Assembly (NCBI RefSeq): GCF_039372665.1
Contig: NZ_CP134994.1
Span: forward strand, 186,001 to 250,000
Length of the DNA stretch: 64,000 nucleotides
Source: Buchnera aphidicola (Ceratovacuna keduensis)
GTDB taxonomy: Bacteria; Pseudomonadota; Gammaproteobacteria; Enterobacterales; Enterobacteriaceae
Reading direction: 5' to 3'
The notes under the pieces: generated by a model
Databases searched by the model: none
Told to the model about the DNA's origin: nothing
The model's input: only the letters and a program-made list of their open reading frames with translations
Shown here: piece by piece, positions 28,745 to 39,733 of the stretch
How positions within the stretch are numbered: the first letter of the stretch is position 1
Layout of the letters: each line of letters starts with the position of its first letter
Translations under genes and position numbers: made by a program

Positions 28745-29752
28745 ATGAAAATAAGAATTGGAATAAATGGTTTTGGAAGAATAGGAAGATTAGTATTTAG
28801 ATTAGCTCAAAATAGACCAGATATAGAAGTAGTTGCAATAAATGATTTGTTAGATGCAAAATATATAAAATATTTATTAAAATATGATTCTACTCATAAA
28901 AAATTTAATAGAAATATTAAAGTTAAAAAAAATTTATTAATAATAGATAAAAAAAAAATACATATATCTTCAGAGAAAAATCCAGAAAATTTATCATGGG
29001 GAAAATTATTAGTAGATGTAGTTATAGAATCTACAGGAATATTTTGCAATTTAGAAGATGCAAATAAACATATATTGTCTGGAGCAAAAAAAGTTGTTAT
29101 AACAGCTCCAACAAATGATGATATACCTATGTTTGTAAAAGGAGTTAATTTTGAAAAATATAATGGAGAAGATATAGTTTCTAATGCATCTTGTACTACT
29201 AATTGTTTAGCTCCTTTAGCAAAAATTATAAATGATGAACTTCAAATAATAGAAGGTCTAATGACTACTGTTCATGCAACTACAGCTACTCAAAAAACTG
29301 TAGATGGAGTTTCTAAAAAAGATTGGAGAGGCGGAAGAGGTGTAATGCAAAATATAATACCATCTTCTACTGGAGCAGCTGCTGCTGTAGGAAAAGTAAT
29401 ACCAGAACTAAATGGAAAATTAACAGGAATAGCATTTAGAGTTCCAACACCAAACGTTTCTGTAGTAGATTTAACAGTAAGATATAAAAAGTCAGCTACT
29501 TATAAAGAAATTTGTAATATAATAAAAAAATATTCAAAAAAAACAATGAATGATGTAATATATTATACAAAAGATCAAGTAGTTTCATCAGATTTTAATG
29601 GAAACATTTTTACATCAATATTTGATGAAAAAGCAGGTTTATCATTAAACAATAATTTTGCAAAATTAATTTCTTGGTATGATAATGAATTAGGATATTC
29701 TAGTAAAGTATTAGATTTAGCTTGTATGATACATAAAAAACAAATTATTTAA
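28745..29752 (+). CDS. gapA: Glyceraldehyde-3-phosphate dehydrogenase
   Basis: A glycolytic NAD-dependent dehydrogenase. The N-terminal [14 protein letters not shown] is the Rossmann motif. The catalytic Cys is in [15 protein letters not shown] near residue 150, and His in [14 protein letters not shown] near 177. [10 protein letters not shown] near the C-terminus is diagnostic. The 335-residue length is near E. coli (331). It is highly conserved and relatively G+C-richer than its neighbours, consistent with high expression. A GGT lies nine nt upstream of the ATG. Confidence 0.99.
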   Translation: MKIRIGINGFGRIGRLVFRLAQNRPDIEVVAINDLLDAKYIKYLLKYDSTHKKFNRNIKVKKNLLIIDKKKIHISSEKNPENLSWGKLLVDVVIESTGIFCNLEDANKHILSGAKKVVITAPTNDDIPMFVKGVNFEKYNGEDIVSNASCTTNCLAPLAKIINDELQIIEGLMTTVHATTATQKTVDGVSKKDWRGGRGVMQNIIPSSTGAAAAVGKVIPELNGKLTGIAFRVPTPNVSVVDLTVRYKKSATYKEICNIIKKYSKKTMNDVIYYTKDQVVSSDFNGNIFTSIFDEKAGLSLNNNFAKLISWYDNELGYSSKVLDLACMIHKKQII

Positions 29753-29768
29753 AATAAATTTTTATCAA

Positions 29769-29803
29769 GTAGTATTATTCCTAAAAAATAGAAATAATAC
29801 TAC
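29769..29803. terminator. Hairpin after gapA
   Basis: An 11-bp perfect stem GTAGTATTATT/AATAATACTAC (29769-29779 with 29793-29803) lies between the convergent gapA and fldA. T tracts follow about 20 nt later, so this is a likely but not classic terminator. Confidence 0.5.
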
Positions 29804-29843
29804 ATTATAAAAATTTATTTTTTTTTATATAACAATATAATTT

Positions 29844-30368
29844 CTATTTTTTATATATTTTTTTTATTTCTGACAATATTTTATTTACCCAAATTTTTAT
29901 TCTAATTTTACTTTTTTTTGGTTGTCTATCTTCATCTATTACTAATCCTAAAAAATTTTTTTTATCATATATAGCTTTAGAAGATTCAAAATTATAACCT
30001 TTTATTGGCCATTTTCCTATTAATATAGCACCATTCTTTTTAATAATTTTATATATTTTATACATAGCATCACAAAAATATTCTGAATAATCTTCTTGAT
30101 CACCACATCCAAATATTGCAACTATTTTATTTTTAAAACTAACTTTCTTTAAAATTGGTAAAAAATCATCCCAATCAGATTGAAGTTCTCCATAATACCA
30201 TGTAGGAACACCTAAAATTAATATTTCATATTTATTTAAAATATTTTTTGTAGAATTAGATATATCATGTAAAAAAACATTTTTAGAATTTATTTTTTTT
30301 AATATTTTTTTTGCAACATTTTCTGTATTACCAGTATCACTACCAAAAAAAATTCCAATTTTTTTCAT
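29844..30368 (-). CDS. fldA: Flavodoxin I
   Basis: A small FMN electron carrier, used for example to reduce radical-SAM enzymes such as LipA. The FMN phosphate loop is [15 protein letters not shown] at the N-terminus. [17 protein letters not shown] near residue 54 and [17 protein letters not shown] near residue 88 form the isoalloxazine site. The 174-residue length is close to E. coli (176). An AAGG lies 8-9 nt before the start. It is divergent from ybgI with 226 nt of A/T-rich DNA between. Confidence 0.97.
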   Translation of the reverse strand: MKKIGIFFGSDTGNTENVAKKILKKINSKNVFLHDISNSTKNILNKYEILILGVPTWYYGELQSDWDDFLPILKKVSFKNKIVAIFGCGDQEDYSEYFCDAMYKIYKIIKKNGAILIGKWPIKGYNFESSKAIYDKKNFLGLVIDEDRQPKKSKIRIKIWVNKILSEIKKIYKK

Positions 30369-30594
30369 ATTTTTACCTTAAAAAATAAATAAAATATTTT
30401 TTAAATAATTTTATATAAAAACAATTTTTTTTATATAAAATTATTTTTTTTATTTTTATATTATAAAAAAAATATTTAAAAAAATAACTTTTTTTTACAT
30501 AAAAATATAATTAGTTTAATATTTTTTTTTTTTTGTTTTAATATAATATATATATTTAATTTTTTTTCAAACATTTTAACAAAATTAAAATAAT

Positions 30595-31338
30595 ATGAAT
30601 AATATATATTTAGAAAAAATAATAAACAAAAAATTAAATTCAAAAAAATATAAAGATTATATATTTAATGGATTACAAATAGAAGGTAAAAGAAAAATAT
30701 GTAAAATAATAACTGGAGTTAGTATATGTAAAAAATTAATAAAAATAGCAATACAAAAAAATGCTGATGCTATAATAGTACATCATGGAATGTTTTGGAA
30801 AAATGAAAAAAGAATAATAAATAATATTAATAGAAAAAGATTAAAATTATTATTAAACAATAATATAAATTTATATTGTTGGCATTTTCCATTAGATTTT
30901 GACAAAAATATTGGAAATAATGTTCAAATTGCAAAAAAATTAAAAATAAAAATTAAAGGGAAAATTAATAATTTTTTATTATGGGGAAATTTTAAAAAAA
31001 GTATTTCTTTAAAAAATTTAATAAATAAAATAAAAAAAAAATATTCTAGAAAACCTTTTTATTATAAAAATAATTTAAAAAAAAATATTAAAAAAATTTC
31101 ATGGTGTAGTGGAAAAGGACAAAAGTTTATTGTAGAAGCGGCAAATTTTGGAGTAGATGCATTTTTAACTGGAGAAGTTTCAGAAGAAACAATGCATTAT
31201 TCAGATGAATATAAAATACATTTTTTTTCAGTTGGTCATCATGCTACAGAAATAGATGGAATAAAAAAATTAGGAGAATGGATAAACAAGAAATATAATA
31301 TAAATACAAATTTTATTAATATTAATAATCCAATTTAA
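30595..31338 (+). CDS. ybgI: NIF3/YbgI family dinuclear metal protein
   Basis: A 247-residue protein of exactly the E. coli YbgI length. Metal ligands are present: VHHGMFW near residue 62, WHFPLDFDKN near 97, and GHHATEIDGIKKLGEW near 215. GVDAFLTGEVSEETMH near residue 185 is the other conserved block. The family has been called GTP cyclohydrolase 1 type 2, and its physiological role is still debated. It lies 29 nt upstream of sucA and is probably co-transcribed. Confidence 0.94.
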   Translation: MNNIYLEKIINKKLNSKKYKDYIFNGLQIEGKRKICKIITGVSICKKLIKIAIQKNADAIIVHHGMFWKNEKRIINNINRKRLKLLLNNNINLYCWHFPLDFDKNIGNNVQIAKKLKIKIKGKINNFLLWGNFKKSISLKNLINKIKKKYSRKPFYYKNNLKKNIKKISWCSGKGQKFIVEAANFGVDAFLTGEVSEETMHYSDEYKIHFFSVGHHATEIDGIKKLGEWINKKYNINTNFININNPI

Positions 31339-31367
31339 TAACTTTACAAAAAAAAATACATAAAAAA

Positions 31368-34052
31368 ATGAAAAAATATAAATATATAGAAAAAATTTTA
31401 AAATGTATAAATATATATAATAAAAATTATATAGAAAATATTTTTTTAAAATTCTTAAAAAACAAATCTATAGTAAAAAAAGAATGGAAATTTTTTTTTA
31501 AAAATTTATTTAATAATAAAAACAAAAAAAAAAATATAATAAAAAAATATGATATAAAAAATCTTATATTTAATTTTAGATCTTATGGTCATATTATAGC
31601 AAAAACAAATCCGATAAAAAAGGAAAAGAAAAATATTAAAAAATTTTTATATTTTAAAAAAAAATATAAAATACTTATAAAAAAAAATAATATTAAAAAA
31701 AAAATTGAATTAGATTATATAAAAATATATAAAAAAATGAAAAAAATATATACAAATTCAATAGGAATAGAATATATGCACATGGAAATTCAAAAAGAAA
31801 AAAATTGGATAAAAAATTATATAGAAAAAAAAAATAAAAATAAATTTAGTAATAAAAATAGAAAAAAATTACTAAAAGATTTAATAAAAACAAATTATTT
31901 TGAAAAATACTTAAATTTTAAATTTTCTGGATCAAAAAGATTTTCTTTAGAAGGATCTGAAATAATTTTACCTATGATTAAAGAAATAATAAAAAATTCT
32001 AAAAAAAATAACATAAATAGAATAATTTTAGGAATGGCTCACAGAGGTAGAATAAATGTTCTTAGAAATATATTTAAAAAACCATTAGAAAAAATATTTA
32101 GTGAATTTGATGATATAAAATTAAATAAAAAAAATAAAATTGATGATGTAAAATATCATTTAGGTTATAAAAGAAAAATTTTTATAAAAAATGAAAAAAT
32201 ATATTTAGAAATAAAAAACAATCCTTCTCATTTAGAATCTATTTATCCAGTAGTTTTAGGATCTAGTAAATTTTATTTAGAAGAAAATTTAAAAAAAAAA
32301 AATAGAAAAAATATATTATCTTTATTAATACATGGAGATGCATCTATCAGTGGTCAAGGAATAATACAAGAAACATTAAATATGTCTAGAACTAAAGGAT
32401 TTAAAACAAATGGATCAATTCATATTATAATAAACAATCAAATAGGATTTACTACATCTAAAATTTCAGAAATGAGATCAAGTAAATATTGTACAGATAT
32501 ATCAAAAATGATTTCTTGCCCAATATTTCATATAAATGCAGATTTTCCTGAAAAAGCAATTTTTGTAATAAATTTAGCTATGAAATTTTTAAATAAATTT
32601 AAAAAAGATGTATTTATAGATGTTATATCTTATAGAAAATATGGACATCATGAATCAGATGATCCAAGTGCTACTCAACCTCATATGTATAATATTATAA
32701 GAAAACATTTACCTTCATATAAAATATATGAAAAAAAATTAATAAAAAAAAATAAGATATCTTTATTAAATATAAAAAAAATAAAAAAAAAATATAATAT
32801 ACTACTTGAAAAAAGATATAACAAATATAAAAAATTATATATAAAAAATTGTAAAAAAAATTTTATAAAAAAAAATAAAAAAAAAAAATATATAAAAAAA
32901 AATAAAATTAATTTTTCAGAACTAAAAAAAATATCTATAAAAATAAATACTATACCTAAAAATATAAATTTACATAAAATAGTTAAAAAAATATATGATA
33001 ATAGAATATTAATGTCTAAAGAAAAAATAAAATTTGATTGGAGTGCAGCTGAAGCTTTATCTATAGCTACTTTATTAAAAAAAGGAATTTCGTGCAGAAT
33101 GTCTGGTGAAGATGTAGCTAGAGGAACTTTTTTTCAAAGACATGCTATTATATATGATCAAATAAAAAAAAATTATTATATACCTTTATCTAATTTAACA
33201 AAAAAAAGTAACTTTAGTATATGGAATTCATCATTATCAGAAGAGTCTGTTCTTGCTTTTGAATACGGATATTCTGTATCATCAAAAAAAGTAATTAATA
33301 TATGGGAAGCACAATTTGGAGATTTTGTAAATTCAGCACAAGTAATAATAGATCAATTTATATCATCAGGAAAAAAAAAGTGGGGAGAAAAATGTAAACT
33401 AATAATAATGTTACCACATGGATATGAAGGTCAAGGACCTGAACATTCTTCTTCTAGATTAGAAAGATTTTTACAATTATCTTCAGAAAATAATTTTCAA
33501 ATAGTTTGTCCTACTAATTCTAGTCAAATATATCATATTATACATAATCAAATATATAGTAAAAATATTTGTCCTTTAATAATAATGTCACCTAAATCTA
33601 TGTTAAGAGACTGCAGATCCTTTTCTTCTTTAAAAGAAATATATTTAAATAAATTTAAAAGTATAATTTATAAAAAAAAAAAATGTTATAAAAATATAGA
33701 AAAAATGATTTTTTGTTCAGGCAAAATATATTATGAACTAAAAGACATGATAAAAAAAAATAATATAAAAAGAATATTATTAATAAGAATAGAAAGATTA
33801 TATCCATTTCCTAAAAAAAAAATAAAAAAAATATTAAATTTATGTAAAAACTCTAAAAATTTTATATGGTCTCAAGAAGAACCTAAAAATCAAGGAGCAT
33901 GGTATTTTATAAAAAACAATATAGAAACAATGATTCCAAAAACTTTTTTGTTGAAATGCATTAGTAGAAAATCTTCATCTTCTACAGCTACAGGATATAT
34001 GAAAACTCATAAAAAAGAACAAGAAAAAATAATAAAAGATTCTTTATATTAA
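31368..34052 (+). CDS. sucA: 2-Oxoglutarate dehydrogenase E1
   Basis: The thiamine-diphosphate decarboxylase of the 2-oxoglutarate dehydrogenase complex. The TPP motif runs from IHGDASISGQGIIQETLN near residue 325 to IIINNQIGFTTS near 360. GMAHRGRINVL near 222 and HESDDPSATQPHMY near 427 are conserved, as is the C-terminal transketolase-like part with LPHGYEGQGPEHSSSRLERF near residues 683-702. The protein has 894 residues against 933. A Lys/Asn-rich linker near residues 495-540 contains A tracts up to 12. It is 18 nt upstream of sucB. Confidence 0.97.
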   Translation: MKKYKYIEKILKCINIYNKNYIENIFLKFLKNKSIVKKEWKFFFKNLFNNKNKKKNIIKKYDIKNLIFNFRSYGHIIAKTNPIKKEKKNIKKFLYFKKKYKILIKKNNIKKKIELDYIKIYKKMKKIYTNSIGIEYMHMEIQKEKNWIKNYIEKKNKNKFSNKNRKKLLKDLIKTNYFEKYLNFKFSGSKRFSLEGSEIILPMIKEIIKNSKKNNINRIILGMAHRGRINVLRNIFKKPLEKIFSEFDDIKLNKKNKIDDVKYHLGYKRKIFIKNEKIYLEIKNNPSHLESIYPVVLGSSKFYLEENLKKKNRKNILSLLIHGDASISGQGIIQETLNMSRTKGFKTNGSIHIIINNQIGFTTSKISEMRSSKYCTDISKMISCPIFHINADFPEKAIFVINLAMKFLNKFKKDVFIDVISYRKYGHHESDDPSATQPHMYNIIRKHLPSYKIYEKKLIKKNKISLLNIKKIKKKYNILLEKRYNKYKKLYIKNCKKNFIKKNKKKKYIKKNKINFSELKKISIKINTIPKNINLHKIVKKIYDNRILMSKEKIKFDWSAAEALSIATLLKKGISCRMSGEDVARGTFFQRHAIIYDQIKKNYYIPLSNLTKKSNFSIWNSSLSEESVLAFEYGYSVSSKKVINIWEAQFGDFVNSAQVIIDQFISSGKKKWGEKCKLIIMLPHGYEGQGPEHSSSRLERFLQLSSENNFQIVCPTNSSQIYHIIHNQIYSKNICPLIIMSPKSMLRDCRSFSSLKEIYLNKFKSIIYKKKKCYKNIEKMIFCSGKIYYELKDMIKKNNIKRILLIRIERLYPFPKKKIKKILNLCKNSKNFIWSQEEPKNQGAWYFIKNNIETMIPKTFLLKCISRKSSSSTATGYMKTHKKEQEKIIKDSLY

Positions 34053-34070
34053 AAGGATAAAAAATAAAAT

Positions 34071-35240
34071 ATGAATGATAATATAATTAATATATATGCT
34101 CCAGAATTTCCTGAATCAGTAACTAATGCAACTATAATAAGTTGGAAAAAAAAAATATATGAAAAAATAAAAAAAAATGAAACTATATTAGAAATAGAAA
34201 CAGACAAAATAATAATGTCAGTATCATCACCGTCTGATGGTATTTTAAAAAAAATTTATAAAAAAAAAGGATCTAATATAAATTCAAAACAAATATTAGG
34301 AAAAATAGAAAATATTATTAAAAAAAATGAAAAAATATTTGAAAAAAAAATTTCTCCTTCTGTAAGAAGATTAATTACAGAAAACAATATAAATAAAGAA
34401 AATATAAATAATATTGTAAAAAAAAATAGAATAACAAAAAAAGATATAAAAGAAATAATAAATGAAAAACACAAAAAAAATAAAATATTTGAAGAAAAAA
34501 ACAAAAATAAGAATTTTGAAATATCTAAAAAAGAAAAAATAAAAAAAAGTTATACTATTTCAATGAGTAATTTAAGAAAAAAAATATCTGAAAGACTTGG
34601 AAAAACTAAAAAAAATGCAATAATGTTAACTACTTTTAATGAAGTTAATATGAAAAAAATAATTAAAATAAGAAATAAATATAAAAAAGAATTTTTATAT
34701 AAGTATAAAATAAAATTAGGATTTATGTCTTTTTTTATAAAATCAGTAATAGAATCTTTAAAAGAATTTCCAGAAATAAATACTACTATTGATGAAGAAA
34801 AAATTACATATTATAATTGTTATAATATCAACATAGCTATATCTACTAATAAAGGACTAATAGCTCCAATCATAAAAAATGCAGATATTATGAGTATGCA
34901 AGAAATAGAAAAAAAAATAATAAATTTAAAAAAAAAAGCAGAAAAAAATGATTTAAAGATATCAGAAATGTCATCAGGTAGTTTTACAATATCTAATGGA
35001 GGTGTTTTTGGATCATTATTTTCTACTCCTATAATAAACTATCCACAAACAGCTATATTAGGAATACATGAAATTAAAAACAGACCTATAGTAATAAAAA
35101 ATAAAGTAAAAATAAGACCTATGACATATTTATCTTTATCTTATGATCATAGAGTAATAGATGGTAAAAATTCAATAAATTTTCTTAAAAATATAAAAAA
35201 TATTTTAGAAGATTTTTCTAGAGTTATACTTCAAGTTTAA
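34071..35240 (+). CDS. sucB: Dihydrolipoyl succinyltransferase (E2)
   Basis: The core of the 2-oxoglutarate dehydrogenase complex. The N-terminal lipoyl domain has its lipoylated Lys in EIETDKIIMSVSSPSDG near residue 44. The small subunit-binding domain is SPSVRRLITENNINKENI near residue 99, with an unusually lysine-rich linker after it. The catalytic domain ends with LSYDHRVIDGKNSINFL near residue 360, which includes the catalytic His and Asp. The 389-residue length is near E. coli (405). AAAGGA lies about 12 nt upstream of the ATG. It depends on LipA/LipB; the E3 gene is not in the window. Confidence 0.97.
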   Translation: MNDNIINIYAPEFPESVTNATIISWKKKIYEKIKKNETILEIETDKIIMSVSSPSDGILKKIYKKKGSNINSKQILGKIENIIKKNEKIFEKKISPSVRRLITENNINKENINNIVKKNRITKKDIKEIINEKHKKNKIFEEKNKNKNFEISKKEKIKKSYTISMSNLRKKISERLGKTKKNAIMLTTFNEVNMKKIIKIRNKYKKEFLYKYKIKLGFMSFFIKSVIESLKEFPEINTTIDEEKITYYNCYNINIAISTNKGLIAPIIKNADIMSMQEIEKKIINLKKKAEKNDLKISEMSSGSFTISNGGVFGSLFSTPIINYPQTAILGIHEIKNRPIVIKNKVKIRPMTYLSLSYDHRVIDGKNSINFLKNIKNILEDFSRVILQV

Positions 35241-35249
35241 AAAATAAAA

Positions 35250-35294
35250 AAAACTATAGATATCTAAACATTTATAAAAAAAATCTATAGTTTT
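35250..35294 (+). terminator. Hairpin after sucB
   Basis: A perfect 12-bp stem AAAACTATAGAT/ATCTATAGTTTT (35250-35261 with 35283-35294) starts about 10 nt after the sucB stop, with a 21-nt loop. The only U run is the last four bases of the stem. Confidence 0.5.
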
Positions 35295-35479
35295 AAAAAA
35301 TAAAATATAATGTTTTTCAAAAATATTATAAAATAAAAAATATGTTATATAGGAACATTGTTTTTTATAAAAAATAGTAGTAAAATTAAAAATATAATAA
35401 AAAATTTTTTATAAAATGTTTATTATAAAAATTATATAAAAATAATTATAGTTTTATTATAAAAATAAGATAGTATTGT

Positions 35480-36172
35480 ATGAAAAAAATAGAATTAGTC
35501 TTAATAAGACACGGTGAAAGTGTTTGGAATAAATTGAATAAATTTACAGGATGGAAAGATATAAAACTTTCAAAAAAGGGTAAAAAAGAAGCTAATTTTG
35601 CAGCAGAACTATTACTAAAAAAAAAATTTATTTTTGATATAGCATTTACTTCATTGTTAAAAAGAGCAATATGTACTACATGGATAATATTAAAAAAGAT
35701 AGATAGATTGTGGATACCAGTTCATAAATCATGGAGATTAAATGAAAGACATTATGGAACTTTGCAAGGATTAAACAAACAAGATGTTTCATTAAAATAT
35801 GGAAAAGAAAAAGTGCAAGAATGGAGAAGAAGTTATAAAATAATACCTCCAAAAATTAATTTTCAAGATAAAGATTTTCCAGGAAAAGACCCAAAATATT
35901 CTCAATTAGAACCTAGTATAATACCTAGAGCAGAAAGTTTAAAATGTACTATAAATAGAGTTTTACCATATTGGAACAAATTTATTTTACCTGAACTAAA
36001 AAAAAAAAAAAAAATTATTATAATAGCTCATGGAAATTCTTTAAGAGCATTAATAAAATATTTACATCATATTGATGAAAAAGATATTTTAAAATTAGAA
36101 ATTCCTACAGGAAGACCAATTATATATGAATTTGATAATGATATACAACCAATAAAGTTTTTTTATTTATAA
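35480..36172 (+). CDS. gpmA: 2,3-Bisphosphoglycerate-dependent phosphoglycerate mutase
   Basis: A glycolytic mutase. The phospho-accepting His is in [10 protein letters not shown] near residue 10, the acid in [16 protein letters not shown] near 88, and the second His in [17 protein letters not shown] near 184. The 230-residue length is close to E. coli (250). A run of 17 As (35998-36014) encodes part of a five-Lys stretch just before the catalytic AHGNS motif, so slippage there would remove the active-site His. It lies 45 nt upstream of pfkA. Confidence 0.97.
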   Translation: MKKIELVLIRHGESVWNKLNKFTGWKDIKLSKKGKKEANFAAELLLKKKFIFDIAFTSLLKRAICTTWIILKKIDRLWIPVHKSWRLNERHYGTLQGLNKQDVSLKYGKEKVQEWRRSYKIIPPKINFQDKDFPGKDPKYSQLEPSIIPRAESLKCTINRVLPYWNKFILPELKKKKKIIIIAHGNSLRALIKYLHHIDEKDILKLEIPTGRPIIYEFDNDIQPIKFFYL

Positions 36173-36217
36173 AAAAAATAAAAATATAATTTCAAAAAAA
36201 AGGTTACTATAAAAAAT

Positions 36218-37180
36218 ATGATAAAAAAGATCGGGGTATTAACTAGCGGAGGGGATGCCCCGGGTATGAATGCTGCTATAAGAGGAATAGTAATAACAGG
36301 AATAAAATTAGGAATAGAAATATTTGGTATAAAAGATGGATTTTTAGGTTTATATAAAAATAAAATAAAAAAATTAAATAGAATAATAGTATCTGATATA
36401 ATTAACAAAGGAGGAACATTTTTGGGTTCTTCTAGATTTCCTGAATTTAAAGAAAAAAAAAATAGATATATTGCAGTAAAAAATTTAAAAAAAAAAAATA
36501 TAGATTCATTAATTGTAATAGGAGGTGATGGATCATATATAGGTGCTCAAAAATTAAATGAAATGGGAATTTCTTGTATCAGCATTCCTAGTACTATAGA
36601 TAATGATGTTTCTGGAACAGATTATACAATAGGATATTATACAGCCTTAGAAACAATAGTAAAATCTATAGATAAAATAAGAGATACATCAGCATCTCAT
36701 AAAAGAATTTCTTTAGTAGAAATTATGGGAAGAAATTGTGGAGATTTAACTTTATTATCTTCTATAGCTGGAGGTTGTGAATTTTTAGTAATACCAGAAA
36801 ATAAAATTTCTAAAGAACAATTATTAATTGAAATATTAAAAAAAATAAAAAATGGTAAAAAACATTATATAATAGTTATTACAGAAAATTTATATGATAT
36901 AAAATCATTGGCTAAATATATAGAAAAGAAAACTAATAAAGAAACTAGAGCAACAATTTTAGGACATGTTCAAAGAGGTGGAACACCAGTAGTTTACGAT
37001 AGAGTTTTAGCATCTAGAATGGGATCTTATGCTATAGAAATATTAAAAAAAGGATTTTCAGGAAGATGCATAGGTATAAAAAATGAAAAAATAGTACATA
37101 ATAGTATAAAAAAATCTTTAAATTGTATTAAGAAAAATTCAACACATTATTGGTTGAATTTATCTAAAAAATTATTTTGA
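36218..37180 (+). CDS. pfkA: 6-Phosphofructokinase I
   Basis: Commits fructose-6-phosphate to glycolysis. The ATP site is [18 protein letters not shown] near residue 6, the catalytic Asp is in [17 protein letters not shown] near 127, and MGRNCGDL near 170 is the substrate loop. The 320-residue length equals E. coli. Codons 5-16 are strikingly G+C-rich (about 23 of 36 bases at 36229-36264) and use codons otherwise rare here (ATC, GGG, AGC, GCC, CCG). That stretch can fold into two competing hairpins. The 3' end overlaps the convergent tpiA by nine bases. Confidence 0.98.
   Translation: MIKKIGVLTSGGDAPGMNAAIRGIVITGIKLGIEIFGIKDGFLGLYKNKIKKLNRIIVSDIINKGGTFLGSSRFPEFKEKKNRYIAVKNLKKKNIDSLIVIGGDGSYIGAQKLNEMGISCISIPSTIDNDVSGTDYTIGYYTALETIVKSIDKIRDTSASHKRISLVEIMGRNCGDLTLLSSIAGGCEFLVIPENKISKEQLLIEILKKIKNGKKHYIIVITENLYDIKSLAKYIEKKTNKETRATILGHVQRGGTPVVYDRVLASRMGSYAIEILKKGFSGRCIGIKNEKIVHNSIKKSLNCIKKNSTHYWLNLSKKLF
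36229..36264 (+). promoter_or_regulatory. G+C-rich foldable island at the start of pfkA
   Basis: Within coding sequence, 36232-36238 (CGGGGTA) can pair with 36256-36262 (TGCCCCG) using five G-C pairs, one A-U and one G-U. Alternatively GGGG at 36251-36254 can pair with CCCC at 36258-36261 across a 3-nt loop. The two are mutually exclusive and lie 12-45 nt after the start codon. A regulatory role is inferred, not shown. Confidence 0.4.
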
Positions 37181-37936
37181 AAATTTTTCTATAATTTTTA
37201 TTATCGGAAATAATGTTTTTATTTCTAAAGAAGCTCCTCCAATTAAAATTCCATCTATATATTTTTTAGAAATAAAATTATATACATTATTTTTTGATAT
37301 AGAACCTCCATATTGTACTACAATATTATTGTTTTTAAAAAAATTATCTTTTTTACAAATATAACTTTTTATTAAAAAATGAATATCATTTACATAATTT
37401 GGATCTGCTGAAATACCAGATCCTATAGCCCACACTGGTTCATAAGCAATTATTGAGTTTCTAAAAGCTTTTTTTCCAATTTTAATAAAAATTGAATCTA
37501 TCTGATTTTTAATAAATATTTTAGATTTATCAAAACTTTCTTGAAAATGCTCACCTATACATAATATAGGAATTAAACCATTTTTTTTAACAATATCAAA
37601 TTTAGAAGAAACAATTTCATCACTTTCAAAATGATGAATTCTTCTTTCTGAATGTCCTACTATTACATATTTTACATTAAATTCTTTTAACATATAAACA
37701 GAAGTTTCTCCAGTAAAAGCTCCTTGTATATGAACATCTACATTTTGAGATGTAAGTATTATTTTACTTTTTATATCTTTTAATATTTCATACAATTTAC
37801 TTAAATATATAATAGGAGGAGATATAGATATATTACTTTTTATTTTAAATTTTATACATAAATTATTAAGTTCTACAAAAAATTTTTTTAATATATTTTT
37901 TTTTCCATTTAACTTCCAATTACACAATATTAGCAT
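37172..37936 (-). CDS. tpiA: Triosephosphate isomerase
   Basis: Interconverts dihydroxyacetone phosphate and glyceraldehyde-3-phosphate. The Lys is in CNWKLNG near residue 7, the His in VIVGHSERR near 92, and the Glu in [11 protein letters not shown] near 164. The phosphate loops are YGGSIS and GGASL at the C-terminus. The 254-residue length is normal. AAGG lies 8-9 nt upstream of the ATG. The stop region overlaps the end of pfkA by nine bases on the opposite strand. Its promoter or processing site must lie in the 171 nt separating it from rpsA. Confidence 0.98.
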   Translation of the reverse strand: MLILCNWKLNGKKNILKKFFVELNNLCIKFKIKSNISISPPIIYLSKLYEILKDIKSKIILTSQNVDVHIQGAFTGETSVYMLKEFNVKYVIVGHSERRIHHFESDEIVSSKFDIVKKNGLIPILCIGEHFQESFDKSKIFIKNQIDSIFIKIGKKAFRNSIIAYEPVWAIGSGISADPNYVNDIHFLIKSYICKKDNFFKNNNIVVQYGGSISKNNVYNFISKKYIDGILIGGASLEIKTLFPIIKIIEKFSK

Positions 37937-37965
37937 ATTTTTACCTTAATTTTTTATTATCTGAA

Positions 37966-37995
37966 CTAAGTTACTGTTTTGTATCAGTAACTTAG
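37966..37995. other. Stem-loop between rpsA and tpiA
   Basis: A perfect 11-bp inverted repeat CTAAGTTACTG/CAGTAACTTAG (37966-37976 with 37985-37995) with an 8-nt loop lies 3' of rpsA and 5' of tpiA, both on the minus strand. No U tract follows on either strand, so mRNA end protection or processing is as likely as termination. In E. coli ihfB occupies the place after rpsA. Confidence 0.55.
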
Positions 37996-38107
37996 AGAAG
38001 ATTTTATATAAAACACAAAATTATTTAATAAATACAATTTTATATATTTTTTCTAAAAAAATTTTTTAAAATCTTATAATTAAAACATATTTTTAAAAAC
38101 GTAAAAT

Positions 38108-39733
38108 TTATTTTTTATTTTTTTTATCTTTTTTTAAAAAAATATTTTTTTTTATTTTTTTTAAAAAATTTTCTGTAAAAGATATATTAACTATTCTATT
38201 TTTTTTATCTAAATTATCTATTATAGATTCAATCTTATTTCCAAAATTTGTTTTTAAAAATGAATCTTTACTTATAAAATTATTTAATGAATTTAATTTT
38301 AATATGGCTTTAACTCCTTTAGAAAGATTTATATGTAATTTTTTTTTTCCAATTTTATAAATTGTACCTTTAACAATAGATTTTTTTTTGTGTTTTTTTA
38401 CATATTTTTGAAATGGATCTTCTTCTAGTTGTTTAATTCCTAATGAAATTCTTTCTCTTTCTACATCAACTTGTAAAACTACAGCAGTAATTTTTTTATT
38501 TTTTTTATATTTTTTTACTGATTCTTCTCCAGAAGAAAACCAAGAAATATCTGATAAATGAATTAATCCATCAACATCTCCTGTTAATCCAACAAATATT
38601 CCAAAGTCAGTAATAGATTTTATTTTTCCTTCTACAAAATCTCCTTTTTTATATTTTTTAGAAAAAATTTTCCATGGATTTTTTGTACATTGTTTTAGAC
38701 CTAAAGATATTCTTCTTCTATCTTCATCTATATCTAATATCATAACTTTTATATTACTATTTAAATTTGTTATTTTAGAAGGATGTATATTTTTATTGTT
38801 CCAATCCATTTCAGAAATATGAACTAAACCTTCTACTCCTTCTTTTATTTCTACAAAACATCCATAATCAGTTAAATTAGTTACTTTTCCTAATATTTTA
38901 GTACCTACCGGATATTTTTTAGAAACATTAGTCCATGGATCTTTACTTAATTGTTTTAATCCTAAAGATACTCTTATTTTACTTTTATCAAATTTTAAAA
39001 TTCTTATTTTTATTTTTTCTCCTAATTTTACTATTTCATTAGGATGTTTAACTCTTTTCCATGCCATATCAGTAATATGAAGAAGGCCATCTACACCACC
39101 AAGATCTACAAAAGCACCATAATCTGTTAAATTTTTAACTATACCTTTAACATTAATTCCTTCTTTTAAATTTTTTAATAACTTATTTCTTTCTTCAGCA
39201 TTTTCAAATTCTATAACTGCTTTTCTAGAAACTACTACATTATTTCTTTTTTTATCCAATTTTATTACCTTAAAATCTAATATTTTTCCTTCTAAATCGT
39301 TTGTTTCTTTAACAGGTCTAATGTCAACTAATGACCCTGGTAAAAAAGCTCTTATTTCTTTTAGCTCTACCGTAAAACCACCTTTTACTTTTCCATTTAT
39401 TGTACCTTGTACATTTGAAACATTTTTATGAGCTTCTTCCAATTTTTTCCAAGATTCTTTTCTTTTAGCTTTTTCTCTAGATAATATTGTTTCCCCAAAA
39501 CCATCTTCAACAGTGTCTAAAACTACTTCTATAGTATCACCAATTTTTATATCTAATTTTCCATTGTAATCTTTAAATTGATCTATTGATATTCTAGATT
39601 CAGATTTTAATCCTGCATCAACTATAACTGCATCTTTTTCTATATCCATTATAGTTGCAATTATAACAGAACCTGGTTTTGTTTGAATATTTTTAAAAGA
39701 CTTTTCTAATAGTTCTGTAAATGATTCATTCAT
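38108..39733 (-). CDS. rpsA: 30S ribosomal protein S1
   Basis: An mRNA-binding ribosomal protein that helps initiation, which matters here because most starts lack a clear Shine-Dalgarno sequence. The 541 residues comprise six S1 domains. Clear repeats include [20 protein letters not shown] near residue 198, [19 protein letters not shown] near 281 and [20 protein letters not shown] near 369. The last two domains are more divergent and end in a lysine-rich tail. E. coli has 557 residues. It lies in the serC-aroA-rpsA direction, but cmk, which separates aroA and rpsA in E. coli, is missing. Confidence 0.98.
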   Translation of the reverse strand: MNESFTELLEKSFKNIQTKPGSVIIATIMDIEKDAVIVDAGLKSESRISIDQFKDYNGKLDIKIGDTIEVVLDTVEDGFGETILSREKAKRKESWKKLEEAHKNVSNVQGTINGKVKGGFTVELKEIRAFLPGSLVDIRPVKETNDLEGKILDFKVIKLDKKRNNVVVSRKAVIEFENAEERNKLLKNLKEGINVKGIVKNLTDYGAFVDLGGVDGLLHITDMAWKRVKHPNEIVKLGEKIKIRILKFDKSKIRVSLGLKQLSKDPWTNVSKKYPVGTKILGKVTNLTDYGCFVEIKEGVEGLVHISEMDWNNKNIHPSKITNLNSNIKVMILDIDEDRRRISLGLKQCTKNPWKIFSKKYKKGDFVEGKIKSITDFGIFVGLTGDVDGLIHLSDISWFSSGEESVKKYKKNKKITAVVLQVDVERERISLGIKQLEEDPFQKYVKKHKKKSIVKGTIYKIGKKKLHINLSKGVKAILKLNSLNNFISKDSFLKTNFGNKIESIIDNLDKKNRIVNISFTENFLKKIKKNIFLKKDKKNKK

